Numbered from the stretch's first letter, positions 19,915 through 28,167 are shown. The stretch is 64,000 bases of DNA from Komagataeibacter sucrofermentans DSM 15973 (GCF_040581405.1 NZ_CP137157.1:996001-1060000), one strand, 5' to 3'. Translations and numbers: made by a program. The notes: generated from the letters alone by a model not told the origin.

Positions 19915-20337
19915 AATCCTGATTTATTACTCCAGATTATTGTCTCTGCACAGGAGGCGATGCGACCAGATCAGGTCGTTGATACACTATTTCATCATTA
20001 CGTATGTTCCGTGAACATTGCTTTCATGTGCCGGGCAGGCGTGGGTTCATGTCAATTCAGTATAATTTACATGATTTTAATAATTTCGCACATTTCGCCA
20101 TTCAGAATATCGCCCTGACTGCTGAGGGTTATATCATTGAAAATATTTATGAAATTATGGAAACATGATTTTTTCATTTTCGGATAAAAATCAATATAGT
20201 TACAATTCAAGAAAACCACATGCTAGCATGAGAAAATGTGTTTCAGTCATTTTATGAAGTCAGGTGCCCGTCAATCATCAAAAAGTAGTCAAGATTAATA
20301 TAATACGTCGTATTGAGGGATGCAGGGTTCTGTTGTT
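19915..20337. other. 423-bp gene-free AT-rich region
   Basis: Strongly AT-rich DNA between two orphan genes transcribed away from each other. A perfect 12-bp palindrome CATGCTAGCATG lies at 20219-20230, about 108 bp before the lipoprotein start. Promoters for both genes should be here, but no single -35/-10 pair is convincing. Confidence 0.4.
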
Positions 20338-21402
20338 ATGAAAAAAATTACCGTGGTGCCGCTTATTTTATTGCTGAGCGGATGTTATGGTGTTGGCTCC
20401 CAAAGACTGGATCGCGATCAGCTTGATTATTCGCAGGCGTTGATTGGTTCTTCCAAACAGCAGACACTCCTTAACGTCGTTCGTTTGAGGTATGCCGATA
20501 CGCCTGGCTTTCTGGATACGACCCAATTGATTTCCGGCTACCAGCTACAGCGTAATATTGCCATCGGGGTTGGTTCGGATTCCAATCCGATCAGGCCCGC
20601 AGGCACGATTGGTGCCCAGATACAGGAAAGCCCGACTTTTACATTCCAGCCCGTTACGGGTGATGCCTATGCGCAAAGTTTCCTGCGCCCGCTTCCTCCC
20701 GGGAGCCTGCTTCCCCTGGCCATGGGTGGGCTGCCCATAGATATTTTATTCCGCCTGTCTGTGCAGTCGGTTAATCTTATCAATAACGCAGGCGCCATAG
20801 GGGGTGATCTTGGAAGAGGTTCGCCTGAATTCTTTGAACTCATCTATGATCTCCGGCGGCTGCAGATTGCGGGCCTTTTAGGCATACAGCTTGAACATAG
20901 TGAAGAAATACCTGGCAAGACGCCAGCTTTTGACCGGGTATTTCTGACGGTCTCATCAACGACAGACCCCATTCTGGTCGAAGTTGTGAAGGCAACGCGG
21001 CAGTTTTTTGCAATGGGCCCCAATGACGAGCGTGTGGAAGTCATTTATGGCGCAGGAAAACCGCAACGTGGTCAGGTCAGGCTTCTCACGCGCACAATGC
21101 TGGGCGTTCTGGGGCAGATTGCCTATCAGATCGACGTTCCGCAGGAAGATATTGATTCGGGGCGAACCCTGCCCAAAATCATTCTGATCGGGCGCAATAC
21201 AAAGCCGACTGTTTTTGTTCATGTCAGTAATGAACGACCAAAACTTTCCTTTGTATCAATAAAATACAATAATAAATTCTACTTTATATCAGATACTGAT
21301 TATCCCAGCAAACTCGGGTTTACAATGTTGCAGATCCTGATGGAACTTTCCAAAACCACCAAAAATCCGGGTGCCGTGCTGACCATACCCGTAAATGGAT
21401 AA
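20338..21402 (+). CDS. Lipoprotein of unknown function
   Basis: A 354-residue lipoprotein from MKKITVVPLILLLSGC, with lipobox LLSGC and lipidated Cys16. After it comes DRDQLDYSQALIGSSKQQTLLNVVRLRYADTPGFLD, which resembles the start of a conserved uncharacterised proteobacterial family (DY-x-AL ... LLNxVRLRYxDxPxFL), as far as I recall. No enzyme motif is seen. The reading frame opens six codons earlier (20320) but that would bury the signal peptide. Codon use and base composition are AT-richer than the flanking genes, consistent with transfer. Confidence 0.65.
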   Translation: MKKITVVPLILLLSGCYGVGSQRLDRDQLDYSQALIGSSKQQTLLNVVRLRYADTPGFLDTTQLISGYQLQRNIAIGVGSDSNPIRPAGTIGAQIQESPTFTFQPVTGDAYAQSFLRPLPPGSLLPLAMGGLPIDILFRLSVQSVNLINNAGAIGGDLGRGSPEFFELIYDLRRLQIAGLLGIQLEHSEEIPGKTPAFDRVFLTVSSTTDPILVEVVKATRQFFAMGPNDERVEVIYGAGKPQRGQVRLLTRTMLGVLGQIAYQIDVPQEDIDSGRTLPKIILIGRNTKPTVFVHVSNERPKLSFVSIKYNNKFYFISDTDYPSKLGFTMLQILMELSKTTKNPGAVLTIPVNG

Positions 21403-21726
21403 ATACTGTCGTTGTGAATGACATTAAAATACTGACTGGCACATTGCGTTTGTAAAATACTTTATGAGAACTGCTCAATAAAAGTTCTGCAAAGGACATT
21501 GCTTTTCAGCATGGTGGTAAAGCGTTCGTTTTTCCGCAACATGCAGCCCGGATGTAAAAGAAAGCGCGCATGGGGGCTATTCCAGGCACATCGTGGTGCG
21601 TGATGAATTCGTGCTGCGTCTGCCTGCAGGGTCTGATCCCTCCCGCGCATGGACCGGGGTGATGGGCATTATTGCTCCGTGATCGACATGACCTCGCTCA
21701 CTGCAGCCTGACAGCCGTAAACGCTT

Positions 21727-21757
21727 CTGGCTGCCGCCCTTGCAAAGGCGGCATCAG
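21727..21757 (+). repeat. Remnant of the nested-palindrome repeat (inner hairpin)
   Basis: TGCCGCC (21732-21738) and GGCGGCA (21747-21753) form a 7-bp stem in the context CTTCTGGCTGCCGCC...GGCGGCATC, matching the centre of the dispersed repeat family. The outer arms are lost. Confidence 0.4.
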
Positions 21758-21801
21758 TGGAAGGCGCGACCATGGCTTGCGGGGCAGGCCATTATGGTTT
21801 A

Positions 21802-21819
21802 ATTCCATCCGGATGGAAT
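21802..21819. promoter_or_regulatory. 18-bp perfect palindrome, likely TetR operator
   Basis: ATTCCATCC-GGATGGAAT is perfectly palindromic with no spacer. It ends 21 bp before the start codon of the TetR-family gene, where bound repressor would block transcription of its own gene and possibly of shc behind it. Confidence 0.75.
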
Positions 21820-21840
21820 GAAACTATGGAGACCCCGCGC

Positions 21841-22398
21841 ATGGCGCGCCCGAGAACCATCGACCGTGACAGAGTGCTTGATTGTGTCGAACACCTCGTG
21901 CAGCGCGAAGGTGCTGCCGCCCTCACGCTCGATGCCGTGGCGCGCGAGGCCGGCATTACCAAGGGTGGCCTGCAATACTGCTTTGGCAGCAAGGATGACC
22001 TGATTACCGCCCTGATCGACCGCTGGATTGTGGTGTTTGATGCGCAGGTCAGCCAGAACATGCCCCCCGGGTCCGATGCCACCGATCGGGCGCGCGCCTA
22101 TGTGGTGGTCGCCAGCCAGATCGATGAGGCCACGCAGGCCCGGATGGCGGGCATGCTCGTTACCCTCATGCAATCCCCCAAACATCTGCATCGGCTGCGG
22201 GCGTGGTATGCACGCTGGTTCAAAGTGTGTAATCCGGCCTCTGCCGTGGCGCGTCGGGCCCGCACGGCGCTTTTTGCCGCCGAGGGGGCATTTTTTCTAC
22301 GCAGCACAGGGTTTATTGAAATGGATCAGGCGGAGTGGGAAACTGTCTTCGCTGATTTTGAGCAACTGGTCACGCCCCTGCGGGCCAGCACGGATTGA
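21841..22398 (+). CDS. TetR/AcrR-family transcriptional regulator
   Basis: A 185-residue repressor. The N-terminal helix-turn-helix (RVLDCVEHLVQREGAAALTLDAVAREAGITKGGLQYCFGSKDDLITAL) is typical TetR; the KGGLQYCFGSK turn resembles the TetR subgroup with a C-terminal all-helical ligand domain. ATG 21841 is chosen because GGAG lies nine bases upstream; 21826 is the alternative. The palindrome at 21802-21819 suggests self-repression. The stop is 32 bp from the shc start, so shc may be in the same transcript. The ligand is unknown. Confidence 0.85.
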   Translation: MARPRTIDRDRVLDCVEHLVQREGAAALTLDAVAREAGITKGGLQYCFGSKDDLITALIDRWIVVFDAQVSQNMPPGSDATDRARAYVVVASQIDEATQARMAGMLVTLMQSPKHLHRLRAWYARWFKVCNPASAVARRARTALFAAEGAFFLRSTGFIEMDQAEWETVFADFEQLVTPLRASTD

Positions 22399-22430
22399 CA
22401 AGGCCCCTGACTATTATATCGCCCACAGGT

Positions 22431-24545
22431 ATGGATGAAATGAACAGCGAAAGTCGCCCTTCACGCAAGCAGGCCGGAACGCCCGGCTCCGACAAGACCG
22501 AATCCCGCCCCGATTCCGCTCTGGCGGCGGCTTTCAGGGGCATGGACAACAGCCTGACGCACACGATCTCATCCGCCTGCAAATGGCTGGTGGAGCAGCA
22601 GAAGCCCGATGGGCACTGGGTGGGGTCGGTGGCGTCAAACGCCTCGATGGAGGCCGAATGGTGCCTGGCCCTGTGGTTCCTTGGCCTTGAGGACCACCCG
22701 CTGCGCCCCCGTCTGGGCAAGGCTCTGCTGGAAATGCAGCGCGAGGATGGCTCATGGGGCATCTATTACGGCGCGGGCAATGGCGACATCAACGCCACCG
22801 TCGAATCTTACGCCGCCCTGCGCTCGCTGGGTTATGCCGCCGATGACCCCGCCCTGAGCCGGGCAGCCACATGGATCGCGAGCAAGGGCGGCCTGCGCAA
22901 CGTGCGCGTGTTCACCCGCTACTGGCTGGCCCTGATCGGGGAATGGCCGTGGGAAAAGACGCCCAACCTGCCGCCGGAAATCATCTGGTTTCCCAACAAA
23001 TTCGTGTTCTCCATATACAATTTCGCGCAGTGGGCGCGCGCAACCCTGGTGCCGCTGGCCATCCTGTCCGCGCGCCGTTCGTCACGCCCCCTGCGCCCGC
23101 AGGACCGGCTTGATGCGCTCTTTCCCGCAGGGCGCGAGAATTTTGATTACGAACTGCCCCCGCGTGACGGGCAGGATCTGTGGGCCACCTTCTTCCGCAA
23201 GACCGATCGCGCGCTGCACTGGCTGCAGACGAAATTCCTCAAGCGCAACACCATGCGCGAGGCCGCGATCCGCCACATGCTGGAATGGATCATCCGCCAT
23301 CAGGATGCCGATGGCGGCTGGGGCGGCATCCAGCCGCCATGGGTCTATGGCCTGATGGCGCTGCATGGCGAGGACTATCAGTTCCATCACCCCGTCATGG
23401 CCAAGGGTCTGGCAGCGCTGGATGATCCCGGCTGGCGTTATGACCGGGGCGATGCAAGCTGGGTGCAGGCCACCAACAGCCCGGTATGGGATACCATGCT
23501 GGCGCTGATGGCCCTGCATGATGCCGATGCCGAGACCGATTTCAGCCCCGAGATGGACAAGGCGCTGGGCTGGCTGCTCGAGCGCCAGGTGCGGGTAAAG
23601 GGCGACTGGTCCGTCAAGCTGCCCGATCTGGAACCCGGCGGCTGGGCGTTTGAATACGCCAATGACCGCTACCCTGATACCGATGACACCGCCGTGGCCC
23701 TGATCGCGCTGGCTGCCTGCCGCGACCGGGAGGAATGGAAGAGCCGGGGCGTGGAGGCCGCCATCACTCGCGGCGTGAACTGGCTCGTGGGCATGCAGAG
23801 CACCTGCGGCGGCTGGGGCGCGTTTGACAAGGACAACAACCGCGCATTGCTCTCCAAGATCCCGTTCTGTGATTTTGGCGAGGCCCTCGACCCGCCCTCC
23901 GTTGATGTCACGGCGCATGTGCTCGAGGCCTTTGGCGTGCTGGGCCTGCCGCGCGACATGCCCGCACTCCAGCGTGGGCTGGCCTATATCCGCGCCGAGC
24001 AGGAAGCCGATGGCCCGTGGTTTGGCCGCTGGGGCGTTAATTACCTGTATGGCACAGGTGCCGTGCTGCCCGCCCTTGCCGCCATTGGCGAGGACATGAC
24101 CCAGCCCTACATCGCCAAGGCCTGTGACTGGCTTGTGGCCCACCAGCAGGAAAATGGCGGCTGGGGCGAAAGCTGCGCATCCTACATGGAGATTGCCTCC
24201 ATCGGGCGCGGGCCGACCACGCCATCCCAGACCGCCTGGGCGCTGATGGGGCTGATCGCGGCCAACCGCAAGCAGGACCATGAGGCCATCGTGCGCGGCT
24301 GCCGCTACCTGATCGACCTGCAGCAGGCCGATGGCCACTGGGATGAGAAGGAGTTCACCGGCACCGGCTTCCCCGGTTACGGCGTGGGGCAGACCATCAA
24401 GCTTGATGACCCGGCCCTGACAAGCCGCCTGCAGCAGGGCGCGGAACTCTCGCGGGCGTTCATGCTGCGCTATGACCTGTACCGGCAGCTCTTCCCCATC
24501 ATGGCGCTGAGCCGTGCCGGGCGCATCCTTAAAAGCAGCACCTGA
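22431..24545 (+). CDS. shc: Squalene-hopene cyclase
   Basis: Cyclises squalene to hopene/hopanol, the committed step of hopanoid synthesis at the inner membrane. About 704 residues. The catalytic DXDD is D416-T-D418-D419 in RYPDTDDTAV. Many QW repeats are visible, for example QREDGSWGIYYG, GGWGGIQPPW, STCGGWGAFDKDN, QENGGWGESC and QADGHWDEKEFTGTGFPG. The start is uncertain: ATG 22431 or 22440; a TTG at 22395 would overlap the TetR stop. In many bacteria shc sits with hpnCDE; here it stands alone behind a TetR gene. Confidence 0.96.
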   Translation: MDEMNSESRPSRKQAGTPGSDKTESRPDSALAAAFRGMDNSLTHTISSACKWLVEQQKPDGHWVGSVASNASMEAEWCLALWFLGLEDHPLRPRLGKALLEMQREDGSWGIYYGAGNGDINATVESYAALRSLGYAADDPALSRAATWIASKGGLRNVRVFTRYWLALIGEWPWEKTPNLPPEIIWFPNKFVFSIYNFAQWARATLVPLAILSARRSSRPLRPQDRLDALFPAGRENFDYELPPRDGQDLWATFFRKTDRALHWLQTKFLKRNTMREAAIRHMLEWIIRHQDADGGWGGIQPPWVYGLMALHGEDYQFHHPVMAKGLAALDDPGWRYDRGDASWVQATNSPVWDTMLALMALHDADAETDFSPEMDKALGWLLERQVRVKGDWSVKLPDLEPGGWAFEYANDRYPDTDDTAVALIALAACRDREEWKSRGVEAAITRGVNWLVGMQSTCGGWGAFDKDNNRALLSKIPFCDFGEALDPPSVDVTAHVLEAFGVLGLPRDMPALQRGLAYIRAEQEADGPWFGRWGVNYLYGTGAVLPALAAIGEDMTQPYIAKACDWLVAHQQENGGWGESCASYMEIASIGRGPTTPSQTAWALMGLIAANRKQDHEAIVRGCRYLIDLQQADGHWDEKEFTGTGFPGYGVGQTIKLDDPALTSRLQQGAELSRAFMLRYDLYRQLFPIMALSRAGRILKSST

Positions 24546-24551
24546 AACAGG

Positions 24552-24581
24552 GGGCAGGCGTGTTGTTCAATGCGCCTGCCC
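24552..24581 (+). terminator. Hairpin terminator after shc
   Basis: GGGCAGGCG and CGCCTGCCC form a 9-bp stem with a 12-nt loop 6 bp after the shc stop. It is followed a few bases later by CCTTTTTT, so it may act as a Rho-independent terminator. Confidence 0.55.
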
Positions 24582-24584
24582 ATA

Positions 24585-24612
24585 GCCTTTTTTCAAAAAA
24601 GGCGGGGTCCCC
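24585..24612 (+). repeat. Partial nested-palindrome repeat (inner hairpin only)
   Basis: GCCTTTTTTCAAAAAAGGC makes a 9-bp hairpin followed by GGGGTCCCC. It matches the first inner hairpin of the dispersed repeat; the outer arms are absent. Lies between shc and the convergent orphan gene. Confidence 0.5.
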
Positions 24613-24621
24613 GAATACCCG

Positions 24622-25188
24622 TTATTTTTGCGTCTCATCTTTCCCGGGGGTGGCGGGGCTGGCTTCGATCTGTAGCGGCTGGGCTTTCATGGCATCAGCC
24701 GCAGGCACGCCGTTGAGGCGTATGGCCGCGATCTTGCGCAGGATCGGCTCCTTGGCGCGTGACAGGGCTGCTGTCAGCAGCCTGTCCATGCCGGTCTTGC
24801 GCAGGACAATCTGGGCATGAGGCGGCAGGTGCGCAATGACCAGATCGGCAAATCGGGCGATGATCAGTTCATCGGCCAGAATATCAAACGCGGCGGACGA
24901 GGCGACCTGCCGGATGGTCTGCTCGATCAGCGGACCATATTTTTCCAGCAGTTCGGAATCCCTGATGGACAGGGTCTTGTCCCGCAGCCACTGGATCTTC
25001 TCCTGTGATGCATCGCTTCTGTAATAGTCTTTCACCCCTTCCTTGACCTTGCCCGTTCTCTCGGCCACCGAAGCGAGCTTTGATTTCAGCCATCCCTTTT
25101 TGCCGCCATTTTCAGGGGGCAGGGGGGCATCGTCACCTTCCGGGCCACTCCGCGCGGCGTCAGTGTGTTCCTGGTCTGCTGTCATCAT
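24622..25188 (-). CDS. Conserved-looking cytosolic protein of unknown function
   Basis: 188 residues, no signal peptide and no membrane segment. The first 35 residues are acidic and low-complexity. A basic helical stretch (KSKLASVAERTGKVKEGVKDYY) is followed by helices such as KYGPLIEQTIRQVASSAAFDILADELIIARFADLVIAHLP. Probably all-helical. I do not recognise a family. Convergent with shc; codon use is like the neighbours, so it is likely a real gene. Confidence 0.6.
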   Translation of the reverse strand: MMTADQEHTDAARSGPEGDDAPLPPENGGKKGWLKSKLASVAERTGKVKEGVKDYYRSDASQEKIQWLRDKTLSIRDSELLEKYGPLIEQTIRQVASSAAFDILADELIIARFADLVIAHLPPHAQIVLRKTGMDRLLTAALSRAKEPILRKIAAIRLNGVPAADAMKAQPLQIEASPATPGKDETQK

Positions 25189-25342
25189 ATTCTCCGACCG
25201 GGCGCTGCCATTTTGGGCACGGGTCTTGATAAAGGATGGCCAATGCCTGTCGGGCGGTCAGATGTAAAGCCAGGTTTATTGACATCCATGGGTACCTTTA
25301 TCATAAGCACGGCCTCAATTCCTGCCCGTGAAAGAACTTTGC

Positions 25343-25693
25343 ATGCGTTTTTCAGTTAAATCCCTGCGTTCAGGCCTGGTACTGTTTCCCGTGCTGGCGC
25401 TGACAGCCTGTGGCGGCCCTTCGACGGGCGACATACAGGCGGCTGTGGACAAGAGCATGAAACAGGAACTGGAGCAGGCAAACCACCTCAGCATGGAACT
25501 GATCGGGCGGCCCAACCCGCTCGTTTCACAGAACCCGCAGGTCAAGGTTGTTGATAGCGATTGCCACACGCAGGCGGGCGATGATTCCATCTACACCTGC
25601 AAGGTCACGCTCAAGAACGCTGAAGGCAACGTGCGCGAGGCGACCCTGCTGATGAAGAAAGTCGAGGGTGAATGGCTTGTTCTGCACAACTGA
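25343..25693 (+). CDS. Small lipoprotein of unknown function
   Basis: 116 residues from MRFSVKSLRSGLVLFPVLALTACGG. The lipobox LTAC places a lipidated Cys at residue 23. The mature domain is about 90 residues: a helix (IQAAVDKSMKQELEQANHL), then a small alpha/beta part with two cysteines (DC and YTCKVTL) and the end VEGEWLVLHN. This looks like a small periplasmic-facing fold of the cystatin/NTF2-like kind, but that is only an impression. It is convergent with pmm. Confidence 0.65.
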   Translation: MRFSVKSLRSGLVLFPVLALTACGGPSTGDIQAAVDKSMKQELEQANHLSMELIGRPNPLVSQNPQVKVVDSDCHTQAGDDSIYTCKVTLKNAEGNVREATLLMKKVEGEWLVLHN

Positions 25694-25799
25694 ATAAGGT
25701 TTTTTGGAAGTAATGAAAGTTTTTCGAAGCTGACGATCCCTGACGCCCGGGGTCGGAAGCCCTCGGGCGGATGGCTTCAATCCTGCCCGGGCCCCGTGC

Positions 25800-27266
25800 T
25801 CAGCGCCATGCGCTGACGGCTTCAAGCCCCGTGCGCAACAGTTGCGCCGCCCGTTCGGGGCTGGCGGCCTCTACATACACGCGCAGTTCCGGCGCATTGC
25901 CTGACGGGCGGAGGTGAATGACCTCGCTGTCCGCAAAGGTCATGCGCAGGCCATCGGTTTCATCCACATGGGCCAGCGGGCCGCAGGCTCCGGTCAGACC
26001 CAGCGCGTCGGCCCCCTGTGCCGGGTTGCGGCGCAGGGCGGCAATATGGGCGGCACTCTGCTCGGTGGGCATGTCCTTCAGCCGGTCGCTCAGCGTAAAG
26101 CGGCGGGGCAGGGAGGCGACAAGCCCGGCAAGGTCGGTGCCCGTCTCGCGCGCGGCCACGAGCGCGCAGATCATGGGCAGCACGGAATCCCGCGTGGGCA
26201 GGGCCGCCAGCGTGCGCTCCCCGCGCGTGACCGGGCTTGCCAGCAGGAAGCCGCCATTGGCTTCATATCCGACCGAGGGTTCATGCCCATCGTGTGCTGC
26301 CTGCGTCATGGCCGCGACCACGTAGGGCGAGCCGATGCGCGTGCGCTGCACCGTATGGGCAAAGCCTGCCTGTTCCAGCGCCGTGTTGCTGCTGACCGGG
26401 GTGGCCACGGCACGGGCGGCCAGAAACCGCGCGGCCAGAATGCCCAGCACGTCGCCGCGCAGCCAGGCGCCGTGCCGGTCGGCCAGCAGCGGGCGGTCGG
26501 AATCACCATCGGTGGTCAGGATGCCGTCCAGCGTGCCATCGGCAGCCCACTCCCGCGCGAGGGTGGCATCCTCGGGGCGGACGGCTTCGGTATCGACGGG
26601 GATGAAGCTGTCCATGCGGCCGAGGGGCACGGCGGTGGCGCCAAGGGCCTCGACAATCTGCACCAGCACGTCGCGCCCCACGGCAGAATGCTGGTAAATG
26701 CCCAGTTTCAGCCTCGCCAGCGCATCGGCGCCAAAGAAATCACGGTAACGGGCCACGAAGCCGGGCACCACATCTGTCACGGGTGGCAGGTCGGGTGGGG
26801 CGGTCAGCGTGCCTTCGGCATCGAACCAGCCTTCGGGCAGGCTCACGTCAAGCGCGCGCATTGCTGCCTCGTCAGGCTTGAGGAACTCGCCGCGCGCGCG
26901 GTTGAACTTGATGCCGTTGCGATCGGCCGGGATATGGCTGCCCGTAACCATGAGCGAGGGCATGCCGTGCGCAAATGCGTGCAGGCACAAAGCCGGTGTG
27001 GGCACGTAACCGCAAAAGACCGGCACGCCATGCATGTAACGGATCGCGGCGGCACAGGCGCGCAGGATGCGCGGCGTACTCGGGCGCAGGTCCCCCGCCA
27101 CGGCCACGGCAGCACCCGGCGCGAACTCGCCGAGGCTGGCCAGATGCCGCAGATAGCCCACCGTGTAGGCGAAGCAGACCGAATCCTTCATCGCGCTGAC
27201 AAGGCCGCGCGCGCCGCTCGTTCCAAACGCGACACCGGAATGCTGCATCCACTGGGCTATCTTCAT
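25800..27266 (-). CDS. Phosphomannomutase/phosphoglucomutase family enzyme
   Basis: Alpha-D-phosphohexomutase of 488 residues, which interconverts hexose 6- and 1-phosphates for nucleotide-sugar supply. The phosphoserine loop is MVTGSHIPADRNGIKF, a subfamily variant of the usual TASHNP. The metal site is DGDSDRP, and the C-terminal phosphate-binding loop is LRPSGNAPELRVYVE. The start is ATG 27264-27266 (MKIAQWMQHSGVAFGTSGARG); the open frame continues upstream 173 codons into the decayed EAL region and is not coding there. Probable role in exopolysaccharide precursor synthesis; substrate not certain. Confidence 0.88.
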   Translation of the reverse strand: MKIAQWMQHSGVAFGTSGARGLVSAMKDSVCFAYTVGYLRHLASLGEFAPGAAVAVAGDLRPSTPRILRACAAAIRYMHGVPVFCGYVPTPALCLHAFAHGMPSLMVTGSHIPADRNGIKFNRARGEFLKPDEAAMRALDVSLPEGWFDAEGTLTAPPDLPPVTDVVPGFVARYRDFFGADALARLKLGIYQHSAVGRDVLVQIVEALGATAVPLGRMDSFIPVDTEAVRPEDATLAREWAADGTLDGILTTDGDSDRPLLADRHGAWLRGDVLGILAARFLAARAVATPVSSNTALEQAGFAHTVQRTRIGSPYVVAAMTQAAHDGHEPSVGYEANGGFLLASPVTRGERTLAALPTRDSVLPMICALVAARETGTDLAGLVASLPRRFTLSDRLKDMPTEQSAAHIAALRRNPAQGADALGLTGACGPLAHVDETDGLRMTFADSEVIHLRPSGNAPELRVYVEAASPERAAQLLRTGLEAVSAWR

Positions 27267-27305
27267 GGGTTCTTTCTCGCTTCTGGCCAATCCTGCGCGG
27301 ACTTT

Positions 27306-27334
27306 CGCGCCTGCCTGCCGACAACGCAGGCGCG
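27306..27334 (-). promoter_or_regulatory. GC hairpin in the upstream region of the phosphohexomutase gene
   Basis: CGCGCCTGC (27306-27314) and GCAGGCGCG (27326-27334) form a 9-bp perfect stem with an 11-nt loop, 40 bp upstream of the start codon. It could be a leader structure or a relic of the pseudogene. Confidence 0.35.
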
Positions 27335-27369
27335 TGGACAGGCGTTTATACAAACAATCGTGCCCGATC

Positions 27370-27870
27370 GAAGTCCCGCATCCGCCACGCGGGCCAGCGT
27401 GGGGCAGGGGCGTGGCGCAAATAAGGCGGGCCGCCTGCCTGGAGGCGGCAGGCTGGCCTAGGCAGGCAAGCATTGCGGTCAATGTCTCGCCCCCCGCGCG
27501 TTTTCTGAGCATTGTGGAAGGGGCGCTGGCAGGCTCCGGCCTTGCGCCCGCGTGGCTTGAGGTCGAGATTACCGAAAGCATTTTCGTGCAGAGCAGCGCG
27601 GCCAACCGCGACATCGTGCCTGATGATGCGGCACCGGCTATTCCTCGCCGGGCTACCTGTGCCCGTTTTGCTTCCAGAAAATCAGGATCGACCGCGTCTT
27701 TGTGCACGAACCGCCCGGGCGCGGGTTCGCGGGCATCCATCCGCAGTATCATCAGCCTGGCGCAGGGCATGAACATTCCCATCACGGTGGACGCACCTCA
27801 ACGCGTTTGGCTGCAATCAGGTGCAGGGCGGCCTGCCCGGTCGCCCACAGCCATCGGAGAGGGGCCGCCA
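27370..27870 (+). pseudogene. Decayed EAL-domain c-di-GMP phosphodiesterase
   Basis: Fragments in different frames align in order with an EAL domain. First, IRRAACLEAAGWPRQASIAVNVSP, then FLSIVEGALAGSGLAPAWLEVEITES in the same frame. After a deletion of about 15 residues and a one-base loss in the DDF codon, GTGYSSPGYL and FQKIRIDRVFVH appear in a second frame. IRSIISLAQGMNIPITVDA follows in the first frame, and FGCNQVQGGLPGRPQP in another. The EAL motif itself is not intact. No start or full-length frame remains, so it is non-functional. It lies between pmm and metA. Confidence 0.8.
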
Positions 27871-28014
27871 GAGCATCCTGACCCATGCCTGAACGCTGTT
27901 GCTGCTGGCCATATCTGAAAATGCACGGCTGTCGCTGATGGAAACGTGAGCCACGCCGCGTGTCGTGCCGGTGCGTATGGTCTTGCAATCGTAACAGAAA
28001 ACACGTAAAAGCGC

Positions 28015-28098
28015 GGCCTGCATCAGGAGTTGGGGCGACGCCCAACGCCAACCTGCCGTGCCGGGCAAGGTGGCGCTCCCGCAAGGGGGGATGTGGCC
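28015..28098 (+). ncRNA. Structured metA leader RNA, candidate SAM-I-like aptamer
   Basis: Hand folding gives a four-way junction. P1: GGCC-U-GCAUC (28015-28024) with GAUGU-GGCC (28090-28098). P2: GUUGGG/CCCAAC. P3: GCCAACCUGCC with GGGCAAGGUGGC, containing the unpaired A positions. P4: CUCCC-GCAA-GGGGG with a GNRA tetraloop. J1/2 with P1 reads AUCAGGAG, and P3 reads CAACC...AAGGUGGC; the SAM-I core has AUCAAGAG and GCAACC...AAGGUGC. P2 is short and lacks the kink-turn and pseudoknot of SAM-I. It lies 70 bp upstream of metA. Folding is seen in sequence; SAM binding is inference. Confidence 0.45.
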
Positions 28099-28131
28099 AG
28101 GCCGGCAACAAAACGGATCATGCCACGTAGC

Positions 28132-28163
28132 GCGTCATGCCCCTCGTAATTGAGGATGGACGC
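28132..28163 (+). promoter_or_regulatory. Predicted ribosome-binding-site-sequestering hairpin before metA
   Basis: GCGTC (28132-28136) pairs with GACGC (28159-28163), and CCTC (28142-28145) with GAGG (28152-28155). GAGG is the best Shine-Dalgarno sequence for metA. The hairpin sits between the leader RNA and the start codon, as an expression platform for translational control would. Confidence 0.45.
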
Positions 28164-28167
28164 GGCA

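Larger units (their letters stand above)
21403..21840. other. Gene-poor region with a repeat remnant and operator
   Basis: No supported gene. A 62-residue minus-strand frame (21462-21650) has no recognisable features. The right end holds a repeat remnant (21727-21757) and the perfect palindrome upstream of the TetR gene. Confidence 0.4.

Noticed and set aside
21462-21650. 62-residue minus-strand frame in the AT-rich gap
   Set aside because: No motif, signal peptide or supporting context.
27267-27785. Extension of the phosphohexomutase upstream by 173 codons
   Set aside because: The family N-terminus starts at 27266; the extra part lies across the EAL relic on the opposite strand.
27900-28167. 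SAM-II riboswitch before metA
   Set aside because: The short H-type pseudoknot pattern of SAM-II is not visible; the seen structure is a four-way junction instead.
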